64,000 nucleotides of DNA from W-Chloroflexi-9 sp045863195 (GTDB lineage: Bacteria; Chloroflexota; Dehalococcoidia; UBA2979), in assembly GCA_045863195.1 (NCBI GenBank), contig BTUI01000010.1, positions 55,890 to 119,889 of the forward strand, given 5' to 3'. Below are positions 43,222 through 50,497 of this stretch, piece by piece. How positions within the stretch are numbered: position 1 is the stretch's first letter; each line of letters opens with the position of its first letter. The translations under genes and the position numbers were made by a program. The notes beneath the pieces were generated by a model, which had not been told where the DNA came from, searched no databases, and was given only the letters and a program-made list of their open reading frames with translations.

Positions 43222-43464
43222 CTACGCCTCAGCGAAGAGCGGCCCGCCCTTGTCCAGCACGGCGCCGGAGCCGTCCGCGGCCACCACCACCGGGCGCTCC
43301 TCGCAGTAGACCTCGGACTCGCACTTCACGAACTGGAAGACCGGCTGGCCGTCCCGGTGGTCGAAGTGGATGTGCCACGTCCCCAGCACCAGGTTGTCGG
43401 CGCGCCCCTTGGCGATCTCCGCCTGCAGCACCGCTACCAGTGCTTCGAGTTCCTTGAGGCCCAT
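43222..43464 (-). CDS. hypothetical protein, 80 residues
   Basis: I do not recognise this small protein. It starts with an amphipathic helix (LKELEALVAVLQAEIAKG), followed by what look like beta-strands with WHIHFDH (~30-36), a metal-ligand-like cluster, then VKCESEVYCEERP. It is acidic and soluble. A GGCGGGA ribosome-like site precedes the ATG, and TACACT further upstream could be its -10. It lies alone between the VOC gene and the divergent mesaconyl-CoA hydratase gene. Confidence 0.55.
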   Translation of the reverse strand: MGLKELEALVAVLQAEIAKGRADNLVLGTWHIHFDHRDGQPVFQFVKCESEVYCEERPVVVAADGSGAVLDKGGPLFAEA

Positions 43465-43567
43465 GCATCCCGCCTTTCCCGTCGATCAAGTGTACCCCGG
43501 GAGGGTATCCGGGGCCGCTGGCCGTAGGCGACGTCCTCCATAGAATGGGATCAGCGAGGGGGTGCGC

Positions 43568-44656
43568 GTGGCCGTTCAGGACGCCGCCGGCAAGGCCAAC
43601 ACCGGCAACTACTTCGAGGACCTCACCACCGGGCGCGAGATCGTCCACGCGGTGCCGCGGACGATCACCGAGGGTGACGCCGCGATGTACATCGCCCTGA
43701 CGGCCGCCCGGCAGCCGCTCTCCTGTGATGCCGAGTTCGCCCGGTCGCTCGGCTTCCGCCGCGAACTGGTGCATGACCTCCTGCTCTTCCACACCGTGTT
43801 CGGGAAGTCCGTCCCGGACGTCTCCCTCAACGCCGTCGCCAACCTCGGCTATGCGGACGTGCGCTTCGGCGTCCCCGCCTACCCCGGCGACACGATCACG
43901 AGCACGACCAAGGTCATCGGCCGCCGCGAGTCCAGCACGGGCGACACGGGCGTCACCTGGGTGCACACCGTCGGCCGCAACCAGCGCGGCGAAGAGGTTC
44001 TCTCGTTCATCCGGTGGGTGCTGATGAACAAGCGTGATACCTCCGGCTTCACCGGCGTGGACGAGGCGCCGAAGACACCCGCCCAGGTGGACCCCGCCGC
44101 CTTCCACATCCCGGCGGAACTGGACCTCTCCCGCTTCGACCCGGCCGTCACGGGCGGCCGCTGGTTCTGGGAGGACTACGCCCCCGGCGAGCGCATCCAC
44201 CACGTGGAGGGCGTCGCCATCGAGGAGGCGGAGCAGCAGATGGCGGCCCGCCTGTACCAGAACATCGCCCGCGCGCACTTCAACGCCCACGCGCTGAAGG
44301 GCACCCGCTTCGGCAAGCGCGTGATCTACGGCGGCCACATCATCTCCATGGCACACGCGCTTTCCTTCAACGGCATGGAGAACGCGATCCGCATCCTGGC
44401 CTTCAACGGCGGCACCCACAGCAACCCCACGTTCGCGGGCGATACGCTGTTTGCATGGACCGACGTCCTCGAGTCGATCGACCTCGGGCGGCCGGACGCG
44501 GGCGCGCTGCGCCTGCGGCTGGTGGGCGTGAAGAACGCCGACCCGTTCACGGAGGACCAGCCGTTCAAGGTTGCCGACGACAGCGGCCGCGAGCGGTACC
44601 ACCCGAACGTGGTGCTCGACCTCGACTACACCGTGCTCGTACCCCGGCGGACGTAG
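43568..44656 (+). CDS. mch: mesaconyl-CoA hydratase (MaoC-type double hotdog)
   Basis: A 362-residue hydratase that, in the ethylmalonyl-CoA pathway, hydrates mesaconyl-C1-CoA to beta-methylmalyl-CoA. Two hotdog domains are visible. I recognise the family by its strongly conserved phrases: NYFEDLTTGREIVHA, PRTITEGDA, PDVSLNAVANLGYADVRFG (~80-98), IEEAEQQMAARLYQN and YGGHIISMAHALSFNG (~258-273), and a YTVLVPRR end. GAGGGG lies six bases before the GTG at 43568; a GTG at 43562 directly abuts it and is less likely. TAGAAT at 43541-43546 may be the -10. The methylsuccinyl-CoA dehydrogenase gene follows after 58 bases, making consecutive pathway steps. Confidence 0.9.
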   Translation: MAVQDAAGKANTGNYFEDLTTGREIVHAVPRTITEGDAAMYIALTAARQPLSCDAEFARSLGFRRELVHDLLLFHTVFGKSVPDVSLNAVANLGYADVRFGVPAYPGDTITSTTKVIGRRESSTGDTGVTWVHTVGRNQRGEEVLSFIRWVLMNKRDTSGFTGVDEAPKTPAQVDPAAFHIPAELDLSRFDPAVTGGRWFWEDYAPGERIHHVEGVAIEEAEQQMAARLYQNIARAHFNAHALKGTRFGKRVIYGGHIISMAHALSFNGMENAIRILAFNGGTHSNPTFAGDTLFAWTDVLESIDLGRPDAGALRLRLVGVKNADPFTEDQPFKVADDSGRERYHPNVVLDLDYTVLVPRRT

Positions 44657-44714
44657 CCGCAGACCAAACCAGCCAGCACGTCCACACGCGCGGCAGCAGC
44701 GAAGGACCGACCAA

Positions 44715-46364
44715 ATGACCACCACTGACGTTTCCCCCGCCGTCGCCGCGCGCACCCTCGTGGATGCCGCCCAGCGCGTCGTGGACGCCGCCGTGAAGCG
44801 CGCCGCCGAGGTCACCGAGCGCGGCGCGAAGATCGACGACCACCAGGTGCACACGGAGCGCATCGCCTACGTCGCCACGCAGGTGCGCGCCGCGCGCGAC
44901 CTCGTCGCGTACGTGGAGCGACTGCAGGCCGCCGGCAAGCCGGACGCGCTGCAGGAGCGCATGGCGCATGTGTACGCCGCGGAGGTCACGCACGCGCTCC
45001 GCTCTCAGGTGGAGGCGGCCTGGGACGACTTCGGCCTGACCGAGGCGGACGTGGCCCCGCTGCACGAGGCCGGGCTGCGCGTGCTGGTGCGCGCCGGCCT
45101 GGACGAGGCGGGCATCCGCGCCATTGGCCGCGAGATGATCGCGACCGGCGGCCAGAACAACTGCGACCTGGAGGACGAGGTCGCCGCCCTCACGCGCGAC
45201 ATGGCGCGTGACTTCGGCAAGACCGAGGTCATGCCGATCGCGCAGGAGATCCACCGCAAGGACCTGCTGGTGCCGGACGACCTGCTGCGGAAGTTCTCCG
45301 CGCAGGGCTTCTTCGGCTCCTCCATCCCGGAGGAGTACGGCGGGACCGGCATGGGCGACCTGCCGATGATCATCATCACGGAGGAGCTCTCCGCCGCCTC
45401 CCTCGCCGCTGCCGGGTCGCTCTCGACGCGCCCGGAGATCCTGACGAAGGCGCTGCTCGCCGGCGGCACCGAGGAGCAGCGGAAGCACTGGCTCCCGCGC
45501 ATCGCGCGCGGCGAGGAACTCGTCGCCATCGCGGTGACGGAGCCGGACATCGGGTCGGACGTCGCCTCGCTGCAGACGAAGGCGGAGCCGGCCGAGCACA
45601 ACGGCGTGAAGGGCTGGCGCATCAACGGCGCGAAGGCGTGGAGCACGTTCTCCGGCCGCGCGACCGTCCTCGCGCTGCTCGCGCGCACCAACCCCGATCC
45701 GAAGAGCGGCAACCGCGGCCTCTCCCTGTTCATGATCCCGAAGCCGCCGTTCGAGGGGCACCACTGGCGCTTCGAGCAGCCGGAGGGCGGCGTGATGGAG
45801 GGCACCGCGAACCCCACGCCGGGCTACCGCGGGATGCACTCCTTCACCATCGCGATCGACAACGTGTTCGTGCCCCACGACAACCTGGTCGGCGGCGACG
45901 CCGGGGTCGGCAACGGCTTCTTCCTGCAGATGGGCGGCTTCGCCGCCGGCCGCCTGCAGACGGGCGGCCGCGCGTGCGGCCTCGCGCAGGCGTCGCTGGA
46001 GAAGGCGTGCCAGTACGTCGCCCAGCGCAAGCAGTTCGGGATGCCGCTCGCCGAGTACCAGCTCACCCAGTACAAGATCGGCCGCATGGCGGTGCTGATC
46101 GCCGCCTCCCGCCAGACCACGTACGCCTCTGCCCGCAACTTCGACACGCGCGCGCCGGAGCCGAGCATGGCGAAGCTGCTCTCCTGCGACGTGGCCGGCG
46201 AGGTCTCCCGCGAGGCGCAACTGCTGCACGGCGGTTGGGGCTACTCGGAGGAGGACCCGATCGCCCGCTACGTCGTGGACGCGCTGGTGCTGCCCATCTT
46301 CGAGGGGGTGAAGCCCACGCTCGAACTGAAGGTGATCGGCCGCTCGCTCCTCGCCGGGGCGTAG
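44715..46364 (+). CDS. mcd: (2S)-methylsuccinyl-CoA dehydrogenase
   Basis: A 549-residue acyl-CoA dehydrogenase with a ~160-residue N-terminal extension, the length and layout typical of Mcd, which oxidises methylsuccinyl-CoA to mesaconyl-C1-CoA. The extension holds long helices (TLVDAAQRVVDAAVKRAAEVTERG) and QNNCDLEDE (~153-161). The ACAD core shows PEEYGGTGMGDLPM (~211-224), TEPDIGSDVASLQTKAEP (~274-291) and INGAKAWSTFSG. The catalytic Glu is kept at PIFEGVKPTLELK (~528-540). GAAGGA lies before the ATG. Directly downstream of mch, so enzyme and product-consuming hydratase are made together. An isobutyryl-CoA-type dehydrogenase is the less likely alternative. Confidence 0.86.
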   Translation: MTTTDVSPAVAARTLVDAAQRVVDAAVKRAAEVTERGAKIDDHQVHTERIAYVATQVRAARDLVAYVERLQAAGKPDALQERMAHVYAAEVTHALRSQVEAAWDDFGLTEADVAPLHEAGLRVLVRAGLDEAGIRAIGREMIATGGQNNCDLEDEVAALTRDMARDFGKTEVMPIAQEIHRKDLLVPDDLLRKFSAQGFFGSSIPEEYGGTGMGDLPMIIITEELSAASLAAAGSLSTRPEILTKALLAGGTEEQRKHWLPRIARGEELVAIAVTEPDIGSDVASLQTKAEPAEHNGVKGWRINGAKAWSTFSGRATVLALLARTNPDPKSGNRGLSLFMIPKPPFEGHHWRFEQPEGGVMEGTANPTPGYRGMHSFTIAIDNVFVPHDNLVGGDAGVGNGFFLQMGGFAAGRLQTGGRACGLAQASLEKACQYVAQRKQFGMPLAEYQLTQYKIGRMAVLIAASRQTTYASARNFDTRAPEPSMAKLLSCDVAGEVSREAQLLHGGWGYSEEDPIARYVVDALVLPIFEGVKPTLELKVIGRSLLAGA

Positions 46365-46380
46365 CCGGGGAGGGCGCCGC

Positions 46381-46644
46381 CTATCGTCGCCCGAGCCTCG
46401 AGGGCGGCGGGAGGCGCTTGAGGGCGTCCAGGTTCACCTCGATCCGCTCGTGGATGTCGGCGAGCGACCGCTGGGCGTCCGCGATGCCGCGGTTGTAGTA
46501 GAGCGGCGCGATCTGCTCCTCGAACTCAGCGAGGAGCAGGTCCACGGCCAGGTCGCTCCACTCCTCCTCGCGCTCGGCGCGGAGGTACGCCGCCAGGCGG
46601 TGCGCGGCGTGGTCGCGCTCCTCGCGCTCCAGTTCGTGGCCCAT
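46381..46644 (-). CDS. DUF2164-type small protein
   Basis: An 87-residue acidic, helical protein with the family-like centre IAPLYYNRGIADAQ (~46-59), matching the YYNxG(I/V)xDA phrase of DUF2164 proteins, whose function is unknown. Charged N-terminal helix (ELEREERDHAAHRL). The ATG at 46644 follows GAGGAG by six bases; the longer frame upstream overlaps the divergent gene and is not supported. It is divergent from the next small gene with a 65-base gap, and convergent with mcd. Confidence 0.65.
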   Translation of the reverse strand: MGHELEREERDHAAHRLAAYLRAEREEEWSDLAVDLLLAEFEEQIAPLYYNRGIADAQRSLADIHERIEVNLDALKRLPPPSRLGRR

Positions 46645-46709
46645 CGGGACTCCTCGTCCGTTCGCGAGCGTCGAGGCGTCACCGTAGCATCGGCGTGGAG
46701 GCCCGCACG

Positions 46710-46958
46710 ATGTCCGACGACGCTCCCGGCACGGCCGCGCACGAGCACACCGAGGACTGCCGCGCCTACTTCCAGGCGTGGCTGCGCTACCACCTCGTCG
46801 CCTCGGACGTGAGCGGGCGGTACGACGCGGACGCCACCGGCAACGCCGTGCGCGAGCGGGCGATGTTCGAGCGGCAACTGCGCGCGCTCGGCTGCTCGCC
46901 GGAGGCGTTGCTCGCGGAGTGGCGTCAGAGCGAGGCTGAGGTGGACGCCGACGGCTGA
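46710..46958 (+). CDS. hypothetical protein, 82 residues
   Basis: Not recognised. A small acidic helical protein; the N-terminal half has HEHTEDCRAYFQAWLRYHLVAS, with His and Cys spaced as possible metal ligands. The C-terminal half (RERAMFERQLRALGCSPEALLAEW) is an amphipathic helix pair. The ATG at 46710 has GGAGG eight bases upstream; a GTG at 46695 would lie before that site. TAGCAT at 46685-46690 could be its -10. Its stop codon lies inside the following hairpin. Confidence 0.55.
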   Translation: MSDDAPGTAAHEHTEDCRAYFQAWLRYHLVASDVSGRYDADATGNAVRERAMFERQLRALGCSPEALLAEWRQSEAEVDADG

Positions 46959-46984
46959 GGGCCACCGTCACCGGTGGCCCTCAG
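46955..46984. terminator. bidirectional hairpin between two convergent genes
   Basis: A perfect 12-bp stem CTGAGGGCCACC / GGTGGCCCTCAG encloses a 6-base loop. It overlaps the TGA of the small plus-strand gene and precedes the ferritin stop from the other side. No U-run. Confidence 0.6.
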
Positions 46985-47008
46985 CGCCCATCGATTCTGG
47001 CGTCCGTG

Positions 47009-47521
47009 CTAAGCGGTCGGCGGCGGGACCGGCAGTGCGGAGACGTACTGTTCCACGTAGTTCAGGTTGTCCCCGGCGCGCTGCACCACGCGAAGCAGAT
47101 CGCTCATCAGGGAGACCTCCTCCAGCTGTTCGTCCACGAACCACTGGAGCAACCCTCGCGCCAGGTGGTCGCGCTCCTCAATCGCCAGATCCATGAGGTC
47201 GTTGATGCACTTTGTCACGTTGAGTTCGGACGACAGCGCGAGTGCGATGGCCTCCTCCACGTTCACGAAGTCCGCCTGCCCCTGCGCGATCGAGGGGATC
47301 GCGGCCACGCCGCCGGCCTCCGTGACGTAGTGCAGGAACTTCGCCGCGTGCGCCGCCTCTTCGTCGGCCTGGCGTTCGAACATCGTCGCGAGTTGGGGGA
47401 GCGCCTCGCGTGCGAAGTAGGCGGCGATCATCCGGTACTGGATCGACGCGAGGTACTCACGGCCGATCTGCTCAGAGATCGCCTCCGCCAGCCTGTTGCT
47501 GATCAGGGTGCTGCCGTTCAT
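47009..47521 (-). CDS. ftn: ferritin-like iron-storage protein
   Basis: A 170-residue four-helix ferritin. Likely iron ligands are in place: Glu of REYLASIQY (~21-29), ERQADEEAAH (~49-58) with Glu and His of the dinuclear centre, and the second-half SSELNVTKCIND (~97-108) and QWFVDEQLEE (~125-134), the last carrying the EQ.EE pattern of bacterial non-heme ferritins. No heme-binding Met is obvious. It should store Fe(III) and limit oxidative stress. AAAGGCG lies upstream of the ATG. It stands alone between two hairpins. Confidence 0.88.
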   Translation of the reverse strand: MNGSTLISNRLAEAISEQIGREYLASIQYRMIAAYFAREALPQLATMFERQADEEAAHAAKFLHYVTEAGGVAAIPSIAQGQADFVNVEEAIALALSSELNVTKCINDLMDLAIEERDHLARGLLQWFVDEQLEEVSLMSDLLRVVQRAGDNLNYVEQYVSALPVPPPTA

Positions 47522-47621
47522 CGGACGCCTTTCGCCGTGCGGCCCTTCGGCCGCGTGGGTTCTCCTCTCATCATGGGCGAGCCGTGGCGCTCCTGCCAGT
47601 CAAGAAGTCCCAGAAATGACG

Positions 47622-47653
47622 GGACGGCCGCCGAGGTTCCTCGACGGCCGTCC
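47622..47653 (-). terminator. terminator of the CoA-ligase/ferredoxin operon
   Basis: A 15-bp stem with one mismatch, GGACGGCCGCCGAGG (47622-47636) / CCTCGACGGCCGTCC (47639-47653), lies 21 bases past the ferredoxin stop. On the minus strand it is followed by CGTCATTTCT, a modest U-run. Confidence 0.65.
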
Positions 47654-47674
47654 TGTTGTGAATGCCGGGGGCTG

Positions 47675-47896
47675 TTACGCCTCGCGGTAGAGCTTCACCA
47701 CGGTCACCTTGCCGGGCGCGGCCTGCACGCAGAGGTCGCAGAGCGTGCACTCGTCCAGGTTCGCCTCCACCGTCTCGATCGCGCCCTCCGAGGGCGACTT
47801 GAAGATGTCGACGGGGCAGGCCTCCACCAGCGACTTGCAGAGCGCGGCGTTGCCCTGGACGGCGGGGTCGATGTCGACACGGATGAACATGGCCAT
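47675..47896 (-). CDS. ferredoxin-like protein with a single [4Fe-4S] site
   Basis: A 73-residue ferredoxin relative. It keeps CTLCDLC (Cys 50, 53, 56) and the remote Cys of EACPVD (Cys27), which together would ligate one cluster. The ligands of the second cluster are mostly lost: the CP after CTLCDLC reads AAP, and only Cys20 remains on the other side. So this is a one-cluster derivative of the two-cluster fold. It starts two bases after the alpha-subunit gene of a CoA ligase, so it is co-transcribed with that enzyme, an unusual pairing since the ligase needs no electrons. Confidence 0.8.
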   Translation of the reverse strand: MAMFIRVDIDPAVQGNAALCKSLVEACPVDIFKSPSEGAIETVEANLDECTLCDLCVQAAPGKVTVVKLYREA

Positions 47897-47898
47897 CG

Positions 47899-48798
47899 TT
47901 ACTTCCCCAGCCCTTCCTGGATCAGCCGCGGGATGTCGCCGATGCGGTCCGCCACGGTGATGCCGGCCGCGGCGAGGTTCGCGATCTTGGAGGTCGCCGT
48001 GTCCGCGCGCCCCTCCACGATCGTGCCGGCGTGGCCGAAGCGCATGCCCGGCATCTCGTCCATGAACCGGCCGGCCATGAACGCCACGATCGGCTTCTTG
48101 GAGCCGGAGCGCTTCATGTAGTCCGCCAGTTCGTACTCGGCGCGCCCACCGGGCTCCGAGTAGATCGCGATCGCCTCCGTCTGCGGGTCGGCGTCGAAGA
48201 GCGGCATCAGTTCCGCGTACGTGCTGCCGATGATCGCGTCGCCGCCGATGCTGACGGCGGTGGAGACGCCCAGGCCCGCCTCCGAGAGCGAGTTCGCGAT
48301 CTCCACCGTCATGCCGCCGGAACGCGACATCACGCCCACCTTGCCCGGCTTGAACGCCCGCTGCGTCGCCTCGGCGGAGCCGCCGATGCCGCCGACGCGC
48401 GTCTTGCCCGGCGAGATCACGCCCAGGCAGTTGGGGCCGATGATCCGCGTGCCGCGCAACTGCGCGTACTCCACGAACTGCGCCACCTGCTTGCGCGGGA
48501 TGCGCTCCGTGACCACCACCACCAGCGGGATGCCGGCGTCGATCGCCTCGAAGACCGCGTCCGCCGCGCCCACGGGCGGCACGGAGACCACGGCGGCGTC
48601 CACGCGCTGCGACTCCGTGAAGGCGCGCACGGTGTCCTCCACCGGCAGGCCGTGCACCTGGCGGCCCTTGCGGCCGGGGGTGACGCCGCCGAGGAGTTTC
48701 GCGCCGTAGTCCAGGCATTCGCGGGCCATCGTCACGGCCTCGCGGCCGGTGATGCCCTGGATGATGAAGGTCGTGTTCTCGTCGACCAGAATGCTCAT
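47899..48798 (-). CDS. succinate-CoA or malate-CoA ligase, alpha subunit
   Basis: A 299-residue CoA-binding subunit. GITGREAV (~15-22) and GVTPGRKG (~38-45) bind CoA, GPNCLGVISPGKT (~109-121) is typical of the family, and the phosphorylated His is in FGHAGTIVEG (His ~250). SucD and MtkB cannot be separated by motifs I can see. Proximity to a malyl-CoA lyase gene favours malate-CoA ligase (malate to malyl-CoA, then to acetyl-CoA and glyoxylate), but succinyl-CoA synthetase remains equally plausible. It lies four bases after the beta-subunit gene. Confidence 0.85.
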   Translation of the reverse strand: MSILVDENTTFIIQGITGREAVTMARECLDYGAKLLGGVTPGRKGRQVHGLPVEDTVRAFTESQRVDAAVVSVPPVGAADAVFEAIDAGIPLVVVVTERIPRKQVAQFVEYAQLRGTRIIGPNCLGVISPGKTRVGGIGGSAEATQRAFKPGKVGVMSRSGGMTVEIANSLSEAGLGVSTAVSIGGDAIIGSTYAELMPLFDADPQTEAIAIYSEPGGRAEYELADYMKRSGSKKPIVAFMAGRFMDEMPGMRFGHAGTIVEGRADTATSKIANLAAAGITVADRIGDIPRLIQEGLGK

Positions 48799-48802
48799 CG
48801 GG

Positions 48803-50008
48803 CTACGCCTTCTTCATGTTCTCGACGGCGATCCGGGCGGCCTCGTCCATGGAGACCGTCCGGTCGACGTACGGGACGCCGTACTTCTCGAGGATGGCGA
48901 AGCCCTCGCCCTCCCACGACCCGGGGATGCGGAAGAGCGCGATCTTGTCGGCCGGGTTGAACCCCGCCTCGATGCACCCCTTCACCACCCCGCGCGCGAC
49001 GATGTCCACGCGGGTGTTGGACACCACGTTCATCATCACCGCGATCTTCTTCACGTTCGGGCGGGAGACGATCAACTTCGTCAGGTTCGCCGCCTTGGAG
49101 ACGGAGGGGTTACCGCCGATCTCGCAGTAGTTCGCGGGCTTGCCGCCCGCGGCGCGCACCGCGTCGAACAGCGTCAGCGATCCGCCGCCGGCGCCGATGA
49201 TCAGCCCCAGGTCGCCATCGAACTCCGTGAGGTTGCCCGCCACGCCGCGCGGGTCCGCGCCGTCGATGCGTTCCGCCTCCATCTCGAAGTCGGTCGGCGG
49301 GCGCGCCTGGCGCTTCTCGTCGCCGACGAGGCCCAGGTCCTTCAGCAGGTCCAGGTGGGCGCGCTGCGCCTCCTGCTCCATGTCCGCGTGGCAGTCCAGC
49401 GCGATGATGCGCCCGTCCGCCAGCTTGCCGATCGGGTTGATCTCGGCCAGCGTCATGTCCCGGTCCAGGAACAGCCGCGTGAGGCCGGAGACGATGCGCG
49501 TGAGCGCCGTCAGGTCGTTGCCGGTGATGCCCACCCCGGCCACCGCGGTCTTCGCGATGTAGTCTGAGAACGGCCGCAGCGCGGAGAAGTGCGTCCGCGA
49601 GAGGTGCTCCGGGTGCTGCTCCGCGACCTCCTCGATGTCGATGCCGCCCATGTCCGAGAAGATGATCACGGGGCGCTTCGCGCGTCCGTCGTAGGTGACG
49701 GCGGCGTAGTACTCCTGCACGACCTGCTGCTTCTCTTCGACGAGGACGCCGACCGGCAGGAGGTCCTTGATCGGCAGCACCAGGATGTCGGCGGCGTGCT
49801 TCGCCGCCTCGTCCGGGGTGTCGGCGAACTTCACGCCGCCGGCCTTCATGCGGCCGCCCGAGAGCACCTGCGACTTCACGACGACCGGGCCGCCGATCGT
49901 CGCGGCCGCCTCGCGTGCCTGCTCCGCCGTGGTGCAGAAGTGGCTCTTCGGCAGCGGGATGCCGGCCTTCGCCAGGATCCGCTTCGACTCGTACTCGTAG
50001 AACCGCAT
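48803..50008 (-). CDS. succinate-CoA or malate-CoA ligase, beta subunit (ATP-grasp)
   Basis: A 401-residue ATP-grasp subunit that phosphorylates the alpha-subunit His. The N-terminal MRFYEYESKRILAKAGIPLP (~1-20), VVKSQVLSGGRMKAGGV (~43-59), ATP/Mg residues in LAEINPIGKLADGRIIALD (~192-210) and the C-terminal GGGSLTLFDAVRAAGGKPANYCEIGGN (~272-298; the family usually has GNGAGL) are visible. The Gly-rich loop differs slightly from standard SucC (GAGGGSLT), which may bear on substrate choice. It leads the beta-alpha-ferredoxin operon. AAGGA lies before the ATG. Confidence 0.85.
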   Translation of the reverse strand: MRFYEYESKRILAKAGIPLPKSHFCTTAEQAREAAATIGGPVVVKSQVLSGGRMKAGGVKFADTPDEAAKHAADILVLPIKDLLPVGVLVEEKQQVVQEYYAAVTYDGRAKRPVIIFSDMGGIDIEEVAEQHPEHLSRTHFSALRPFSDYIAKTAVAGVGITGNDLTALTRIVSGLTRLFLDRDMTLAEINPIGKLADGRIIALDCHADMEQEAQRAHLDLLKDLGLVGDEKRQARPPTDFEMEAERIDGADPRGVAGNLTEFDGDLGLIIGAGGGSLTLFDAVRAAGGKPANYCEIGGNPSVSKAANLTKLIVSRPNVKKIAVMMNVVSNTRVDIVARGVVKGCIEAGFNPADKIALFRIPGSWEGEGFAILEKYGVPYVDRTVSMDEAARIAVENMKKA

Positions 50009-50497
50009 CGGCGTTCCTTACCGCGTCACCGCGTCCACCCTCCGAGGGCGTCCGCGGGCTGCTGACTCACGCGCCTGCCCGGAGGCGGAGGCGCATCATC
50101 GCATTCTGGACGAGACGCCCGTTCCTGTCTGCCGTCCGAGGCCGAACTTTCGCCCTGCCGGCTGCGGCTCGCGTCGTTCGGGTGCCCCGGCGAACAGCGT
50201 GCCGCCCGTTCTCGCCAGCCGTACGCGAGGCTGAACCTCGCCTCACCCGGCGACGAACGCGTCCCGCCCATCGTCCGGCTCCGCGGCGCCAAAGCGCGCC
50301 CGGTTCCCCGGCCTTCGCGAGACGCTAGTACTCGCGCTCCCCGGGGGCGAAGCCGTGATGGGGGTGGAACCCCCATCACATCTCATCCCCTCTCCCATGG
50401 GGAGAGGGGCCCCCCGGCGTAGCCGGGATGCCGGCAGTGCGGGTGAGGGCGGCCCGTGAGGGCCGCTGCGGGCCCACGAAACGCCCTCGGGAGGTCG
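50009..50497. other. 489-base gap with a double-hairpin repeat
   Basis: No gene is supported here: the open frames lack ribosome sites and product similarity. The right half holds the palindromic repeat (50341-50410), followed by further small hairpins (CCCGGCGTAGCCGGG and GCGGCCCGTGAGGGCCGC). The left part should carry the promoter of the CoA-ligase operon, but I see no convincing hexamers. Confidence 0.6.
50341..50410. repeat. double-hairpin palindromic intergenic repeat, copy 1
   Basis: CCGGGGGCGAAGCC, then stem 1 GTGATGGGGG-TGGAA-CCCCCATCAC (50355-50379), then stem 2 CCCCTCTCCC-ATG-GGGAGAGGGG (50387-50409). A second copy with the same order lies at 63929-63999. Stem 1 differs at one base pair (G-C here, C-G there), so pairing is preserved. 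Confidence 0.8.

Noticed and set aside
43229..46229. long minus-strand frames opposite mch and mcd
   Set aside because: Shadows of two strongly recognised genes.
50410..50497. intrinsic terminator of unknown gene after the repeat
   Set aside because: Small GC hairpins are present but there is no gene ending into them; they are better seen as part of the repeat-rich gap.
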